Assembly (NCBI RefSeq): GCF_041154505.1
Contig: NZ_AP028672.1
Location: 4,628,501 to 4,692,500, forward strand
DNA length: 64,000 nucleotides
Reading direction: 5' to 3'
Source of the DNA: Acidovorax sp. A79
GTDB lineage: Bacteria; Pseudomonadota; Gammaproteobacteria; Burkholderiales; Burkholderiaceae_C
Part shown: piece after piece, positions 35,837 through 45,195 of the stretch
How the letters are laid out: every line of letters begins with the position of its first letter
Position numbering within the stretch: the first letter of the stretch is position 1
Notes under the pieces: model-generated
Seen by the model: the letters and a program-made list of their open reading frames with translations, nothing else
Databases searched by the model: none
Told to the model about the DNA's origin: nothing
Position numbers and translations under genes: made by a program

Positions 35837-37444
35837 ATGATCAAGAAGTTCATCGACAAATTGCTGGGCAAATCGACGCCCGGCACCTCGGGCGGCAAGC
35901 CGCATTTCGGCAAGCGCGAAGAGGTGCCCGCCTCGGTGCACGGCATCAACCCCGAGCTGGTGGACCGCCGGGCCGCCGAGGTGGTGGCCACGCTCAAGCA
36001 GGCGGGCTTCGAGGCCTACATCGTGGGCGGCGCCGTGCGCGACCTGCTGCTGGGCCTGCGCCCCAAGGACTTCGACGTGGCCACCAACGCCACGCCCGAG
36101 CAGGTCAAGGGGCTGTTCCGCCGCGCCTTCATCATCGGCAAGCGCTTTCGCATCGTGCACGTGGTGCACGGACGGGGCCGCGAGCACGAGGTGATCGAGG
36201 TGTCCACCTTCCGCGCCTACCTCGACAACGCCGCCGCCGGCCAGGTGGCGGGCAACGAAAAGACCAGCAAGGCCCAGCTGTCGGGCATGCAGCATGCCGT
36301 GGACGCCAGCGGCCGCGTGCTGCGCGACAACGTCTGGGGCCCGCAGGACGAAGACGCCACGCGCCGCGACTTCACCGTGAACGCCATGTACTACGACCCG
36401 GTGAGCCAGATCGTGGTGGACTACCACAAGGGCCTGCAGGACGCCAAGAAGAAGACGCTGCGCATGATCGGCGATCCGGCCACGCGCTACCGCGAAGACC
36501 CGGTGCGCATCATCCGCGCCGTGCGCTTCGCGGCCAAGCTCAGCCCTCTGGGGTTCAGCATCGACGCCAAGTCGGCCGCGCCGCTGGTGCAGTCGCAGGC
36601 CCTGCTGGCCGAGGTGCCGCAAAGCCGCATGTTCGACGAAATGCTCAAGCTGCTGCAGACGGGGCACGCCATTGCCACCGTCGAACAGCTGCGCAAGCTG
36701 GGCATGGCCAAGGGCATCTACCCGCTGCTGGACGTGGCCGTGGAGCGCGCCGACACGCCGTTTGTGAAGGCTGCCCTGGTGGACACCGACCGCCGCGTGA
36801 ACGAAGGCAAGCCCGTGGCCCCGAGCTTCCTGCTGGCCTGCGTGCTGTGGGAAGACGTGCGCAATGGCTGGCAGGAGCGCCTGAACCAGCGCCAGCATCC
36901 GCTGCCCGCGCTGCAGGAGGCCATCGACGAGGTGTTCGACAAGCGCATCGGCGACGTGTCGGGCCGCGGCAAGCTGGCGGCCGACATGCGCGAGATCTGG
37001 GTCATGCAGCCGCGCTTTGAAAAGCGCGTGGGCAACACCCCGTTCGGCATGGTGATGCAGCCGCGCTTTCGCGCCGGGTTCGACTTCATGCGCCTGCGCG
37101 CCGATGTGGGCGAGGTGGAGGAGGCGCTGGCCGAATGGTGGCAGGACTTCCAGGCGGCCGACGACGAACGCCGTGACGACCTGATGGACCAGGCCAAGGA
37201 AGAGCAGAAAGCCCGCCAGAAAGCCCAGCCGGTGGTCAAGCGTGTGCCGCGCCAGGCCCCTGCCGCCGGGCCAAGGGCTGCGAGTGGGGCGGACGCGGAG
37301 GGGGATGGGGATGCCGCCCAGGGCGCGGCCGACTTTCCTTCCGAGGGCGGCGCTCCCAAGAAGCGCCGCCGCCGCCGCCGCAAGCCCGGCGGGGGCGACG
37401 GTGGGGCGGGCCCCGGCGGGTCCGGTTTCGCGGTGGATGCCTGA
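35837..37444 (+). CDS. pcnB: Poly(A) polymerase I
   Basis: 535 residues, adds poly(A) tails to RNA 3' ends and so promotes decay. The nucleotidyltransferase core has AYIVGGAVRDLLLGLRPKDFDVATNA, with the catalytic aspartates in DFDVAT, then DEDATRRDFTVNAMYYDP and RYREDPVRIIRAVRFAAKL. The C-terminal 60 residues are basic and low complexity (KKRRRRRRKPGG), as in other PcnB proteins, and probably bind RNA. Part of the hda-pcnB-folK unit; folK begins 75 bases later. Confidence 0.95.
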   Translation: MIKKFIDKLLGKSTPGTSGGKPHFGKREEVPASVHGINPELVDRRAAEVVATLKQAGFEAYIVGGAVRDLLLGLRPKDFDVATNATPEQVKGLFRRAFIIGKRFRIVHVVHGRGREHEVIEVSTFRAYLDNAAAGQVAGNEKTSKAQLSGMQHAVDASGRVLRDNVWGPQDEDATRRDFTVNAMYYDPVSQIVVDYHKGLQDAKKKTLRMIGDPATRYREDPVRIIRAVRFAAKLSPLGFSIDAKSAAPLVQSQALLAEVPQSRMFDEMLKLLQTGHAIATVEQLRKLGMAKGIYPLLDVAVERADTPFVKAALVDTDRRVNEGKPVAPSFLLACVLWEDVRNGWQERLNQRQHPLPALQEAIDEVFDKRIGDVSGRGKLAADMREIWVMQPRFEKRVGNTPFGMVMQPRFRAGFDFMRLRADVGEVEEALAEWWQDFQAADDERRDDLMDQAKEEQKARQKAQPVVKRVPRQAPAAGPRAASGADAEGDGDAAQGAADFPSEGGAPKKRRRRRRKPGGGDGGAGPGGSGFAVDA

Positions 37445-37519
37445 CCCGCTGCGGTCCGATGCCGTGCGCCCCGGCACCGCGCAGGCCCTGGTGCCCATGA
37501 AGGGCCACCGGAAGAACCG

Positions 37520-38050
37520 ATGACACCGATCCAGCCCACGGCCGCTCGCCCGCCACCCCTGGCAAGCACCGGCAGCACGGCCTACATCGGCCTGGGCGCG
37601 AACCTGGGCGACGCCCCTGCCGCGCTGCGCGCCGCCGTGCAGGCCATTGCCGCCTTGCCGGCCACCCGGGTCCTGCGGTGGTCGGCGCTGTACCGCAGCG
37701 CACCCGTGGATGCCGTCGGCCCGGACTATCACAACGCCGTGGTGGCCGTGCAGACCGCGCTGACACCCCACGGCTTGCTGGCCGCGCTTCAGGCCATCGA
37801 GGCCGCGGCCGGCCGCGAGCGCCCCTACCGCAACGCGCCCCGCACGCTGGACCTGGACATCCTGCTCTTTGGCGGGCAGGTGCTCGACACCCTCGCACTC
37901 ACCGTGCCCCACCCGCGCCTGCGTGAGCGGGCCTTCGTGCTGCTGCCCCTGGCCGAGATCGCGCCAGAGCACGTCCACCCCGCATGGCTGGCGGCGGTAC
38001 AGGACCAGCACATCGAGCGGCTGCCGGCCGCATGGTGCGAGGCCGTGTAG
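37520..38050 (+). CDS. folK: 6-hydroxymethyl-7,8-dihydropterin pyrophosphokinase
   Basis: 176 residues, folate biosynthesis; transfers pyrophosphate from ATP to the hydroxymethyl pterin. [46 protein letters not shown] (the HPPK signature, with metal-binding aspartates) and [20 protein letters not shown] are present. It is downstream of pcnB as in many proteobacteria; panB, a frequent next gene, is absent here. Confidence 0.95.
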   Translation: MTPIQPTAARPPPLASTGSTAYIGLGANLGDAPAALRAAVQAIAALPATRVLRWSALYRSAPVDAVGPDYHNAVVAVQTALTPHGLLAALQAIEAAAGRERPYRNAPRTLDLDILLFGGQVLDTLALTVPHPRLRERAFVLLPLAEIAPEHVHPAWLAAVQDQHIERLPAAWCEAV

Positions 38051-38161
38051 CCTTTCCGCTCCGCTTTCCGCAAAGCGGTAGCTGGCGTGGCACGGGCCCC
38101 GCGCTGCCACGCCCCGGATGTGGGCCGCACGCGTGGGCAGGCGCAGGGGCGCCTCAGGGGC

Positions 38162-38800
38162 TCACCCCTGCCTGGCGCGCTGGTTCGAGGCAAACACGTT
38201 GTCCTTGGGCAAGGCCTGGCCTGCCTGCACGGCCGCCACCCAGTCGCGGGTCGAAGCGGCGGCGGCAAAGTTGCTGTGGAACACCACGCTGAACACACGG
38301 TGGATTTCCTCGGCGCTGGCGCTGCCTGCCGCATTGGCATACGGCAGGGCGCCGCTCGCGTCGCTCAGGAACTCCACGGCCAGCCCCCGGTGCGATGCCT
38401 CGTAGATGGTGCTGGCATCGCAGTTGTGCGTCATGTAGCCCACCACGGCCAGGGTGTCGATGCCACGCCCGGTCAGCCACTCGGCCAGGCCGGTGTTCGT
38501 GAAGGCGCTCGCCATGCCTTTTTCGATGTGGTGGTCGGCAGGGCGGCGCGCCACTTCGGGGTGCAGCTGCCAGCGCTCGGTGGCCTTGTCGAACACGGGC
38601 GCACCGGACGGGGCGGTGTGCTGCACCACGACCACCGGCACACCGGCCGCGTGGGCGGCATCCATCGCGCGGGCGATGTTGGGCAGCGTGTCGGCCACGG
38701 GCGGGTATTCGATGGGCAGGTTGCCGCCCGCGAAATACTCGTTCTGCACGTCGATGACGATCAGGGCGCGGCGCGGAGCGGTGGTGGAAGAGGAGGTCAT
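38162..38800 (-). CDS. Isochorismatase-like cysteine hydrolase
   Basis: 212 residues. The triad of the family is visible: Asp17 in ALIVIDVQNEYF, Lys94 in HHIEKGMASAF and Cys127 in VGYMTHNCDASTIYEASHRG; the cis-peptide VGYMTHNC context is typical. The ATG at 38800 is preferred over the GTG at 38806 because AAGGA then has good spacing. It could act on nicotinamide-like amides, carbamoyl compounds or isochorismate. It is divergent, across 122 bases, from a GlxA-type regulator that probably controls it. Confidence 0.87.
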   Translation of the reverse strand: MTSSSTTAPRRALIVIDVQNEYFAGGNLPIEYPPVADTLPNIARAMDAAHAAGVPVVVVQHTAPSGAPVFDKATERWQLHPEVARRPADHHIEKGMASAFTNTGLAEWLTGRGIDTLAVVGYMTHNCDASTIYEASHRGLAVEFLSDASGALPYANAAGSASAEEIHRVFSVVFHSNFAAAASTRDWVAAVQAGQALPKDNVFASNQRARQG

Positions 38801-38922
38801 GGTCACAGTCCTTTGATGGGGTGAAAGAAGTGGGTTGCGGGGAAGGAGTGGAGTGATTGTTCGCGTGGCCGCCCGTCCTTGAAAGTGGCTTGATTGACAC
38901 TCATCGATAGAATCGGGCCATC

Positions 38923-39924
38923 GTGCCCCATCCTGCCCAATCCTCCATCCGCCTGGTTTCCTCCTCTGCCCCGGACACCGTGGCGGTGGTGGCCTTCGAC
39001 GGCATCAGCCCCTTCCACCTCTCGGTGCCCTGCCTCGTGTTTGGCGAGGACCGCACGGCCGAGGGCATCAACCGCTACAAATTGGTGGTGTGTGGCATGG
39101 CGCCGGGCCCGCTGCGCACCTCCGCCGGGTTCGGCATCGAGGTGGGCCATGGCCTCAAGGTGCTGCGGCGTGCACAGACCATCGTCGTGCCTTCCTGGCG
39201 CGACGATCTGGCGCCCGTGCCCCCGGCATTGCTGGCCGCGCTGCGGGCCGCGCACCGCCGGGGTGCGCGCATCGTGGGCCTGTGCCTGGGCGCTTTTGTG
39301 CTGGCCGAGGCGGGGCTGCTGGATGGCCGCACCGCCACCACGCACTGGGCGCTGGCGGCCCAGTTCGCCCAGCGCTATCCGCGCGTGCAGCTCAAGCCCG
39401 AGGTGCTGTACGTGGAGGACGGGCTGGTGCTCACCTCGGCCGGCACGGCGGCGGGCATCGACTGCTGCCTGCACCTGCTGCGCCAGCAGCACGGCGCCGA
39501 GGCCGCCAACCGTGCCGCGCGCCGCATGGTGGTGGCGCCCCACCGCCAGGGCGGGCAGGCGCAGTACATCCAGCAGCCCGTGGCGCTGTCGGTGCGGGGC
39601 GACCGCCTGGCGCCGCTGCTGCAGTGGCTGGGCGAGCACCTGCACGAAACCCACACCCTGGAGGCCCTGGCCGAGCGCGCGGTGATGAGCCCGCGCACCT
39701 TCACGCGGCGCTTTCGCCAGGTCACCGGCACGACGGTGGGCCAGTGGCTGCAGAACCAGCGCGTCGCGCTGGCGCAGCGCCTGCTGGAGGGCGGGGACCA
39801 GTCCATCGAAGCCGTGGCCATCGAGGCGGGCTTCGGCTCGGCCGTCTCGCTGCGGCAGCACTTCTCCGCCGGGGTAGGCATTGCGCCCTCGGCCTACCGG
39901 CGGCAGTTTCGCCGCAGTGCATAG
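38923..39924 (+). CDS. GlxA/FtrA-type AraC-family transcriptional regulator
   Basis: 333 residues from a GTG. An N-terminal DJ-1/PfpI domain runs from 20 to 185 (VAVVAFDGISPFHLSVPCLVF, RIVGLCLGAFVLAEAGLLDGRTATTHW, LVLTSAGTAAGID). The C-terminal AraC domain has LEALAERAVMSPRTFTRRFRQVTG and SIEAVAIEAGFGSAVSLRQHF. The region VAPHRQGGQAQYIQQPV is typical of FtrA-like members. It is divergent from the cysteine hydrolase, its likely target, and followed by a copy of the dispersed element. Confidence 0.88.
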   Translation: MPHPAQSSIRLVSSSAPDTVAVVAFDGISPFHLSVPCLVFGEDRTAEGINRYKLVVCGMAPGPLRTSAGFGIEVGHGLKVLRRAQTIVVPSWRDDLAPVPPALLAALRAAHRRGARIVGLCLGAFVLAEAGLLDGRTATTHWALAAQFAQRYPRVQLKPEVLYVEDGLVLTSAGTAAGIDCCLHLLRQQHGAEAANRAARRMVVAPHRQGGQAQYIQQPVALSVRGDRLAPLLQWLGEHLHETHTLEALAERAVMSPRTFTRRFRQVTGTTVGQWLQNQRVALAQRLLEGGDQSIEAVAIEAGFGSAVSLRQHFSAGVGIAPSAYRRQFRRSA

Positions 39925-39984
39925 ATTTGCTATTTATTTAATAGCTTCTTGCGCTTGATGGATAAGCGATAGAGGCTGTTTTCA
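39925..39984 (+). repeat. Dispersed intergenic element, copy 6
   Basis: TTTGCTATTTATTTAATAGC then TTCTTGCGCTTGATGGATAA, GCGATAGAGGCTGTTTTC, with the TTGCGCTT...AAGCG hairpin. It begins directly at the regulator's stop codon. Confidence 0.7.
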
Positions 39985-40104
39985 TTCGAATCCAATGGTC
40001 ACAGGGCGCGAATCCCGCACCCTGTGGCATTGGCGGCGCCGCGCAAGCGAGTAGCACCCGTGGATCCGGCCTCGCCCGTCCACCGGGCGCAGCCGCTCAG
40101 GAGG

Positions 40105-41082
40105 TCAATCCACCTTCGCGCCCGAGGCCTTCACCACCTGCTGGTACTTGGCGCGCTCGGCGGCCATGAAGCTGTCGAACTGCGCGGGCGTGGTGGCCAC
40201 GGGTTCGGCGAGCAGGGCGCCGAAGCGGGTCTTGGTCTCCGGCGCGTTCAGGGCCGCCACGAAAGCCTTGTTCAGCTTGTCGATGATGGGCTTGGGCGTG
40301 GCCGCGGGCGCTACGAGGCCCCACCAGGTGTCGATGGAAAAGCCCTTGAAAGTAGCAGACAGGGGCGGCACGCCCGGCAGCGAGGCCGATGCGTCCAGCG
40401 AGGTCACGGCCAGCGCCTTGAGCTTGCCCGCGCGGATGTTGGGTGCGGCGGCCGCCAGGTTGTCGATGTTGAAGTCCACCTCGCCCGCCAGCAGCGCCAG
40501 CTGCGCAGGGTTGGCGCCCCGGTAGGGAATGTGCAGCGCGAAGATGCCGGCGCGCTGCTTGAACATTTCGCCCGCCAGGTGGCCCGCGCTGCCGTTGCCG
40601 CCGCTGCCGTAGTTCAGCTTGGCCGGGTTGGCCTTGGCGTAGGCGATCAGGTCGGCCACGGTGTGGATCTTGAGCTGCTCGGCCTTGGCCGCGTTGATGA
40701 CCAGCACGTTGGGCACGCGCACCATCTGCGTGATGCCCGCGAAGTCCTTGGCGGCGTCGTAGGGCATCTTGGAATAGAGCCACGGGTTGACCGCATGCGT
40801 GGCGGTGGCCGAGATGCCGATGGTCAGGCCGTCGGGCGCCGCCTTGGCGATGGCGTCGGCGCCGATGTTGCCGCCCGCGCCGCCCTTGTTGTCGATGATC
40901 ACCGTGCCCAGCGAGTCGCGCACGCGCTCGGCCAGGGCCCGGGCGGTCACGTCGATGGGGCCGCCGGCCGCATACGGCACGATCAGCCGGATGGGCTGGC
41001 CCGAGTCCTGCGCGAGCGCGGTGTGGGAGGAGAAAGCCGCTGCGATAGCGGCGCTGGCGAGGAGGATGTTTCTGCGGTTCAT
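40105..41082 (-). CDS. Bug-family tripartite tricarboxylate transporter substrate-binding protein
   Basis: 325 residues with a signal peptide cleaved after about residue 24 (NILLASAAIAAAFSSHTALA). The periplasmic binding fold has PIRLIVPYAAGGPIDVTARALAE, VIIDNKGGAGGNIGADAIAKA, LNYGSGGNGSAGHLAGEMFK and IPYRGANPAQLALLAGEVDF, all Bug hallmarks for small carboxylates. No TctA/TctB membrane genes are adjacent, as is usual for orphan Bug proteins. An ATG three codons upstream (41091) is also possible. It lies downstream of a DctS/DctR-like system on the same strand. Confidence 0.9.
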   Translation of the reverse strand: MNRRNILLASAAIAAAFSSHTALAQDSGQPIRLIVPYAAGGPIDVTARALAERVRDSLGTVIIDNKGGAGGNIGADAIAKAAPDGLTIGISATATHAVNPWLYSKMPYDAAKDFAGITQMVRVPNVLVINAAKAEQLKIHTVADLIAYAKANPAKLNYGSGGNGSAGHLAGEMFKQRAGIFALHIPYRGANPAQLALLAGEVDFNIDNLAAAAPNIRAGKLKALAVTSLDASASLPGVPPLSATFKGFSIDTWWGLVAPAATPKPIIDKLNKAFVAALNAPETKTRFGALLAEPVATTPAQFDSFMAAERAKYQQVVKASGAKVD

Positions 41083-41140
41083 GGGTGCCATTGTGCAAAA
41101 AAATCGTAAGAAGGCTTACGAAAACCTTGAAGCGGGGTGT

Positions 41141-41824
41141 TCAGGGCGTGCGGGAGGGGTTTTCCGAAAGGCCCAGGTCCTCCACCAGCATGCCCAGCTC
41201 GTGCGACGAGCGGATGTCCAGTTTCAGGAAGATGGCCGAGCGGTGCGTGTCCACGGTGCGCGGGTCGATGGGGCGCCCGGGGTCGCGCTGGGCCAGCGCA
41301 CGGGCCGCTTCCTTGCTGCTGATGCCGGTGGCCAGCAGGCGCGCCACCTCCTGCTGGCGCGGGCTCAGCGCGTTCCAGCGCTCCCGCAGCAGGGCGTGCC
41401 GCTGCGCGCGCGCGGCCACGCCGTGCGACAGGGTGGCCGCGCGGTGCACGGCGGCCAGCAGGGTGGCCTCGTCGCAGGGTTTTTCCAGCCAGTCCACCGC
41501 GCCTTGCTTGACGGCCGCCACGGCCGAGGCCAGCTCGCCGTGGGCGGAGAGGAACACGGTCTTGAGCACCGTGCCCCGCTGGCGCATGGCCTCGAAGACC
41601 TGCAGGCCGCTCATGCCGTCCATGCGCAGGTCGAGCAGCACGCAGCCGGGCCGGGCCAGGTCGGCGCCAGCCAGGAAATCCGGCCCGCTTGCGAACGACT
41701 GGGCCGCGTGGCCGCCGGCCAGCAGCAGCGCGGCGAGGGAATGGCGCACGCCTTCGTCGTCGTCCACGATGTAGACGCGCAGCGGGGCAAGGGTGGGGCC
41801 GGGGGCGGTGGGGTGATCGGTCAT
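41141..41824 (-). CDS. FixJ/DctR-type response regulator
   Basis: 227 residues. The receiver has VYIVDDDEGVRHSLAALL, phosphoacceptor Asp65 in CVLLDLRMDGMSGLQ, FLSAHGEL and the lysine in WLEKPCDEATLL. The C-terminal LuxR-type helix-turn-helix has LSPRQQEVARLLATGISSKEAARAL and RTVDTHRSAIFLKLDIRSSHEL. A ten-residue insertion between the HTH helices (QRDPGRPIDP) is noticeable. Its ATG overlaps the sensor stop codon. Likely phosphorylated by the coupled sensor, and a candidate activator of carboxylate uptake genes. Confidence 0.88.
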   Translation of the reverse strand: MTDHPTAPGPTLAPLRVYIVDDDEGVRHSLAALLLAGGHAAQSFASGPDFLAGADLARPGCVLLDLRMDGMSGLQVFEAMRQRGTVLKTVFLSAHGELASAVAAVKQGAVDWLEKPCDEATLLAAVHRAATLSHGVAARAQRHALLRERWNALSPRQQEVARLLATGISSKEAARALAQRDPGRPIDPRTVDTHRSAIFLKLDIRSSHELGMLVEDLGLSENPSRTP

Positions 41825-44106
41825 GGGGAGGCCACGGGCGGCGTTGCGTGCAGGGGAAGCCGGATCTCGAAGACCGCGCCGCCGCCCTCGCGGTTGCGCG
41901 CCAGCAGTTCGCCGCCCATGCTCTCGACGATGGAGCGGCAGATGTTCAGGCCCAGCCCCAGGCCGTCGGAGCGCGTGGTGAAGAACGGCTCGAACAGGCG
42001 CTCGGCGATCTCGGGGGGCAGGCCAGGGCCCCGGTCCTGCACTTCGAGGCAGGCGTGCCCGGCATCGGCCCGGGTGCGCAGCAGCAGTTCGTGGTCCATC
42101 GGGGGCGTGGCGTGCACCTGCATGGCCTGCAGCGCGTTGAGGCCGAGGTTCAGGACCACCTGCTCCAGGAGCACGCGGTCGGCGCGCACCCGCAACGGTT
42201 CGGGCGCGAGGTCCAAGCGCACCGCCACCCCATGCCGCCGTGCCTCGGCGCGCAGCAGCAGGCCCAGGGACTGGTCCACGGCGGCATTGAGGTCGCAGGG
42301 TTCGCGGGCCTCGGGATGCTGGCGCACCCAGCGGCGGATGCGCCCCACGATGTCGGCCGCGCGCAGCGCCTGGGTGGACAGCGCGGCGAGGCTTTCGTTG
42401 AGCAGTTCGGTCCGGCCCTGCGCGGCGAGCGCGCGCGCCGCGGCCGCGTAGTTGACCAGGGCCGCCAGCGGCTGGTTGAGCTCGTGCGCGAGGGTGGAGG
42501 CCATCTCGCCCACGGTGATCACGCGCTGCACGCGCTGCAGCTGCGCCTCGCGCTGCTGCTGCTGTTCCTCGGCGCGCTTCTGGGCAGTGATGTCCACCAC
42601 CGAGCTCATCCAGCCGATGTGCCGGCCATCGCCGTCGATGAGCCGCGCCGTGTAGAACATGGTGTAGACGTCCGAGCCGTTGCGGTGCCGCAGCCGGTTC
42701 TCGTTGCCCTGGGGCGTGGCCTTGCCCGCCAGCGAGGTGTCGCTGTCGTTCCAGTGGCGGTCGAGGTCGTCGGGATGCCAGTAGGGGTAGGGGGGCAAGC
42801 AGCCGATGAGTTCGGAGGCGGCGTAGCCCACCATGTCGCACATGGCGGCGTTCACGTACACGATGCGGCCCTGCAGGTCGCGCGCACGCATGCCGACGAG
42901 CAGGGAGTCTTCCATGGACTGGCGAAAGGCCTGCGCCTGCTGCAGCGCGTGGGTGCGCTCGTGCACGCGCTGTTCGAGTTCGATGCGGGCCTGGCGGTTC
43001 TCCTGCAGGCGCCGCTCGCGCAGCTGCCAGTAGAGCGCGCCCAGCACCAGCAGGCCCGACGCGAGGCTGGCCAGCGCCCAGGCCTGCTGGCGCGCCAGGG
43101 CCACCACCTTGCTGTCGGCCGTGAGGGTGAGGGTCCAGCCCAGGTCGGGCAGGTGTTCCGCGAAGGCGAGATAGTGCTTGCCGCTGCCGGGCAGCCGAAG
43201 CTCGGCACCCGGCTGGTCCGGGCGCTGCAGGAGCTTCCAGGGCACCGGCGCGGGCTGCCACTGCGCGCCGTACTGCTCATCGTGCTGCACCTGCCGCACG
43301 GCCTCGACGGGCAGGGGCTTGCTGGTCTTGTAGAGCCAGGACGACACGGAGCCCAGAAACAGAATGCCGCGCTCATCCGTGACGAACACCGGGTCGAGCA
43401 GTTGCGCCCAGGTGTCCACGATGGGCTGCATGCGCACCTTCACGGCCACCACGCCGATCACCTTGCCATCGCGCTGCACGGGGGCCGAGGCGAACAGCCC
43501 GGGCTCGCCCGTGGTCTTGCCCACGCCGTAGAAGCGCCCCGCCTGCCCGTGCAGTGCGTCGCGGAAGTAGGGACGGTTGCTGTAGTTCTGGTCGACGAAG
43601 CTGCTGGGCGTGTCCCAGTTGCTGGAGGCCAGCGTGAGGCCCTTGTCGTCCATGAGGTACAGCGTGTCGGAGCCGGCGTGCGCATTGACGGCCTGGAGGT
43701 ACGCGTTGGCCGCCTCCCGCACGCTCTGCGATGCGGGATGGCGCAGCAGGTCCGCGACCAGGGGTTGCTGCGCCGCCGTGAAGGGCAGGTAGCTGTAGCG
43801 CGTGGCCACGCCGCGCAGGGCCAGGGCCTGGACCTCGCTGGAGCGGCGCAGGTTGTCCCATTGGGTTTCCAGCTCGTTGCGGGTGGCCCATTCGCCGGCG
43901 CCCAGGATCAGCAGCACGGCCAGGCCGAACACGGCGGCCATGGGGCCGGCTCCGCGCAGCCCATCGCGCAGGCGTCCCAGGGGCCTGGGGGGAGGCAACG
44001 GTGCTGTCACGGGTGTGGCTGTGGCCGGTGGTGGCGCGGGCGGCAAACCCACACCCTCCCGCTCATCCGCCGTGCTTGTCCGCCTCGGAGGTGAAGGAGT
44101 CCGCAT
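41821..44106 (-). CDS. DctS-like sensor histidine kinase (dCache, PAS)
   Basis: 761 residues from ATG 44106; a GTG at 44052 would avoid the 44-base overlap with the upstream gene. Helix 1 is at 54-72 and a periplasmic double Cache at about 80-335, with the C4-dicarboxylate-sensor pattern LYLMDDKGLTLASSNWDTP, FVDQNYSNRPYFRDAL and GVGKTTGEPGLFAS. Helix 2 is at about 343-361, PAS at about 400-510, HisKA with His541 in STLAHELNQPL, and an ATPase domain with NLGLNALQAM, GPGLPPEI and GLGLNIC. The pairing with a FixJ-type regulator resembles DctS-DctR. Confidence 0.88.
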   Translation of the reverse strand: MRTPSPPRRTSTADEREGVGLPPAPPPATATPVTAPLPPPRPLGRLRDGLRGAGPMAAVFGLAVLLILGAGEWATRNELETQWDNLRRSSEVQALALRGVATRYSYLPFTAAQQPLVADLLRHPASQSVREAANAYLQAVNAHAGSDTLYLMDDKGLTLASSNWDTPSSFVDQNYSNRPYFRDALHGQAGRFYGVGKTTGEPGLFASAPVQRDGKVIGVVAVKVRMQPIVDTWAQLLDPVFVTDERGILFLGSVSSWLYKTSKPLPVEAVRQVQHDEQYGAQWQPAPVPWKLLQRPDQPGAELRLPGSGKHYLAFAEHLPDLGWTLTLTADSKVVALARQQAWALASLASGLLVLGALYWQLRERRLQENRQARIELEQRVHERTHALQQAQAFRQSMEDSLLVGMRARDLQGRIVYVNAAMCDMVGYAASELIGCLPPYPYWHPDDLDRHWNDSDTSLAGKATPQGNENRLRHRNGSDVYTMFYTARLIDGDGRHIGWMSSVVDITAQKRAEEQQQQREAQLQRVQRVITVGEMASTLAHELNQPLAALVNYAAAARALAAQGRTELLNESLAALSTQALRAADIVGRIRRWVRQHPEAREPCDLNAAVDQSLGLLLRAEARRHGVAVRLDLAPEPLRVRADRVLLEQVVLNLGLNALQAMQVHATPPMDHELLLRTRADAGHACLEVQDRGPGLPPEIAERLFEPFFTTRSDGLGLGLNICRSIVESMGGELLARNREGGGAVFEIRLPLHATPPVASP

Positions 44107-45127
44107 AGAACTCTTCCGCTGGCAGGCCCCGCTGCGCGCTGTAGGCCACGCGGGCGGAATCGACCACGATGGGGGCGCCGCAGGCGTACACCTGGTGGCC
44201 CGACAGATCGGCGTGGTCGTCCATCACGGCCTGGTGCACAAACCCGGTGCGACCGGTCCAGCCGTCCTCCGGCAAGGCGTCGGAGACGACGGGCACGTAG
44301 GTCAGGTGGGGCATGTCGGCCGCCCGGGCCAGCACCCAGTCGTGCATGTACAGGTCGCCGGGGCGGCGGCCGCCCCAGTAGAGCACCGTGGGGCGTGTGA
44401 TGGCCTTGAACTGCATGTGCTCGATGAGCGCCTTGATGGGGGCAAAGCCCGTGCCCGAGGCCAGCAGCACGATGGGCTTGTCCGAGTCCTCGCGCAGGAA
44501 GAAACTGCCGAACGGGCCTTCCACGCGCAGGATCTCCTTTTCCTTCATCGCGCCGAACACGTGGTCGGTGAACTTGCCGCCCGCCATGTGGCGGATGTGC
44601 AGCTCCACGCCGGGTGCCTCGGCCTGCGTGTGGGGTGCATTGGCCATCGAATACGCCCGGCGTGCTCCGTCGCGCAGGATGAATTCGATGTACTGGCCCG
44701 CGTGGTAGCGGAAGGTGTCCGCCGCCGGCAGCTGCAGGCGCACCCGCATCACGTCGTGCGATTTCTTTTCGAGGGTGGCCACCCGCACGGGCATCTTCTT
44801 GACGGGGTAGGCGCTTTCGTCGGTGACCTGGCGCGATTCGAGCACCACGTCCGTCAGGGGCTGGGCGCAGCAGGTCAGCACGAGGCCGGCGGCCTCTTCG
44901 TCGGCCGTGAGCGCCTTGGACTGGTGCTCGCCATGGTGCACGGTGCCGCTGAGCTTCCTGCACTTGCACGAACCGCAGGCGCCGTCCTTGCAGCCATAGG
45001 GCAGGCCGACGCCGCTGCGGATGGCGGCGGCCAGGATGGCCTCGCCAGCGTTGGCCTGGAAAGCGCGGCCGCTGGGCTGCACGGTGATCTGGAATGCTGC
45101 GGTGCTCACAGCCTCGGCGCTGGTCAT
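44063..45127 (-). CDS. 2Fe-2S ferredoxin-type NAD(P)H-flavin oxidoreductase
   Basis: 354 residues. A plant-type ferredoxin domain (residues 10-95) has cluster ligands Cys46, Cys51 and Cys54 in GCKDGACGSCKC plus Cys86 in LTCCAQP. An FAD domain follows with RYHAGQYIEFILRDGARRAYSMANAP, then an NAD-binding domain with ASGTGFAPIKALIEHM and YACGAP. This order is that of reductases commonly annotated CDP-6-deoxy-delta-3,4-glucoseen reductase and of oxygenase reductases. The physiological partner is unknown. It is divergent from the epimerase gene. Confidence 0.88.
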   Translation of the reverse strand: MTSAEAVSTAAFQITVQPSGRAFQANAGEAILAAAIRSGVGLPYGCKDGACGSCKCRKLSGTVHHGEHQSKALTADEEAAGLVLTCCAQPLTDVVLESRQVTDESAYPVKKMPVRVATLEKKSHDVMRVRLQLPAADTFRYHAGQYIEFILRDGARRAYSMANAPHTQAEAPGVELHIRHMAGGKFTDHVFGAMKEKEILRVEGPFGSFFLREDSDKPIVLLASGTGFAPIKALIEHMQFKAITRPTVLYWGGRRPGDLYMHDWVLARAADMPHLTYVPVVSDALPEDGWTGRTGFVHQAVMDDHADLSGHQVYACGAPIVVDSARVAYSAQRGLPAEEFYADSFTSEADKHGG

Positions 45128-45195
45128 CTTGTGGGTATCCTCGGGACGTAGATCTTCAAGAACCGGTTGGTGCCGCCGTGGGCCCCTGCCAGGAG

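Noticed and set aside
38890..38922. TTGACA upstream of the second GlxA-type regulator, considered as a promoter
   Set aside because: No acceptable -10 is found 16-18 bases downstream; the nearby TAGAAT is only 8 bases away.
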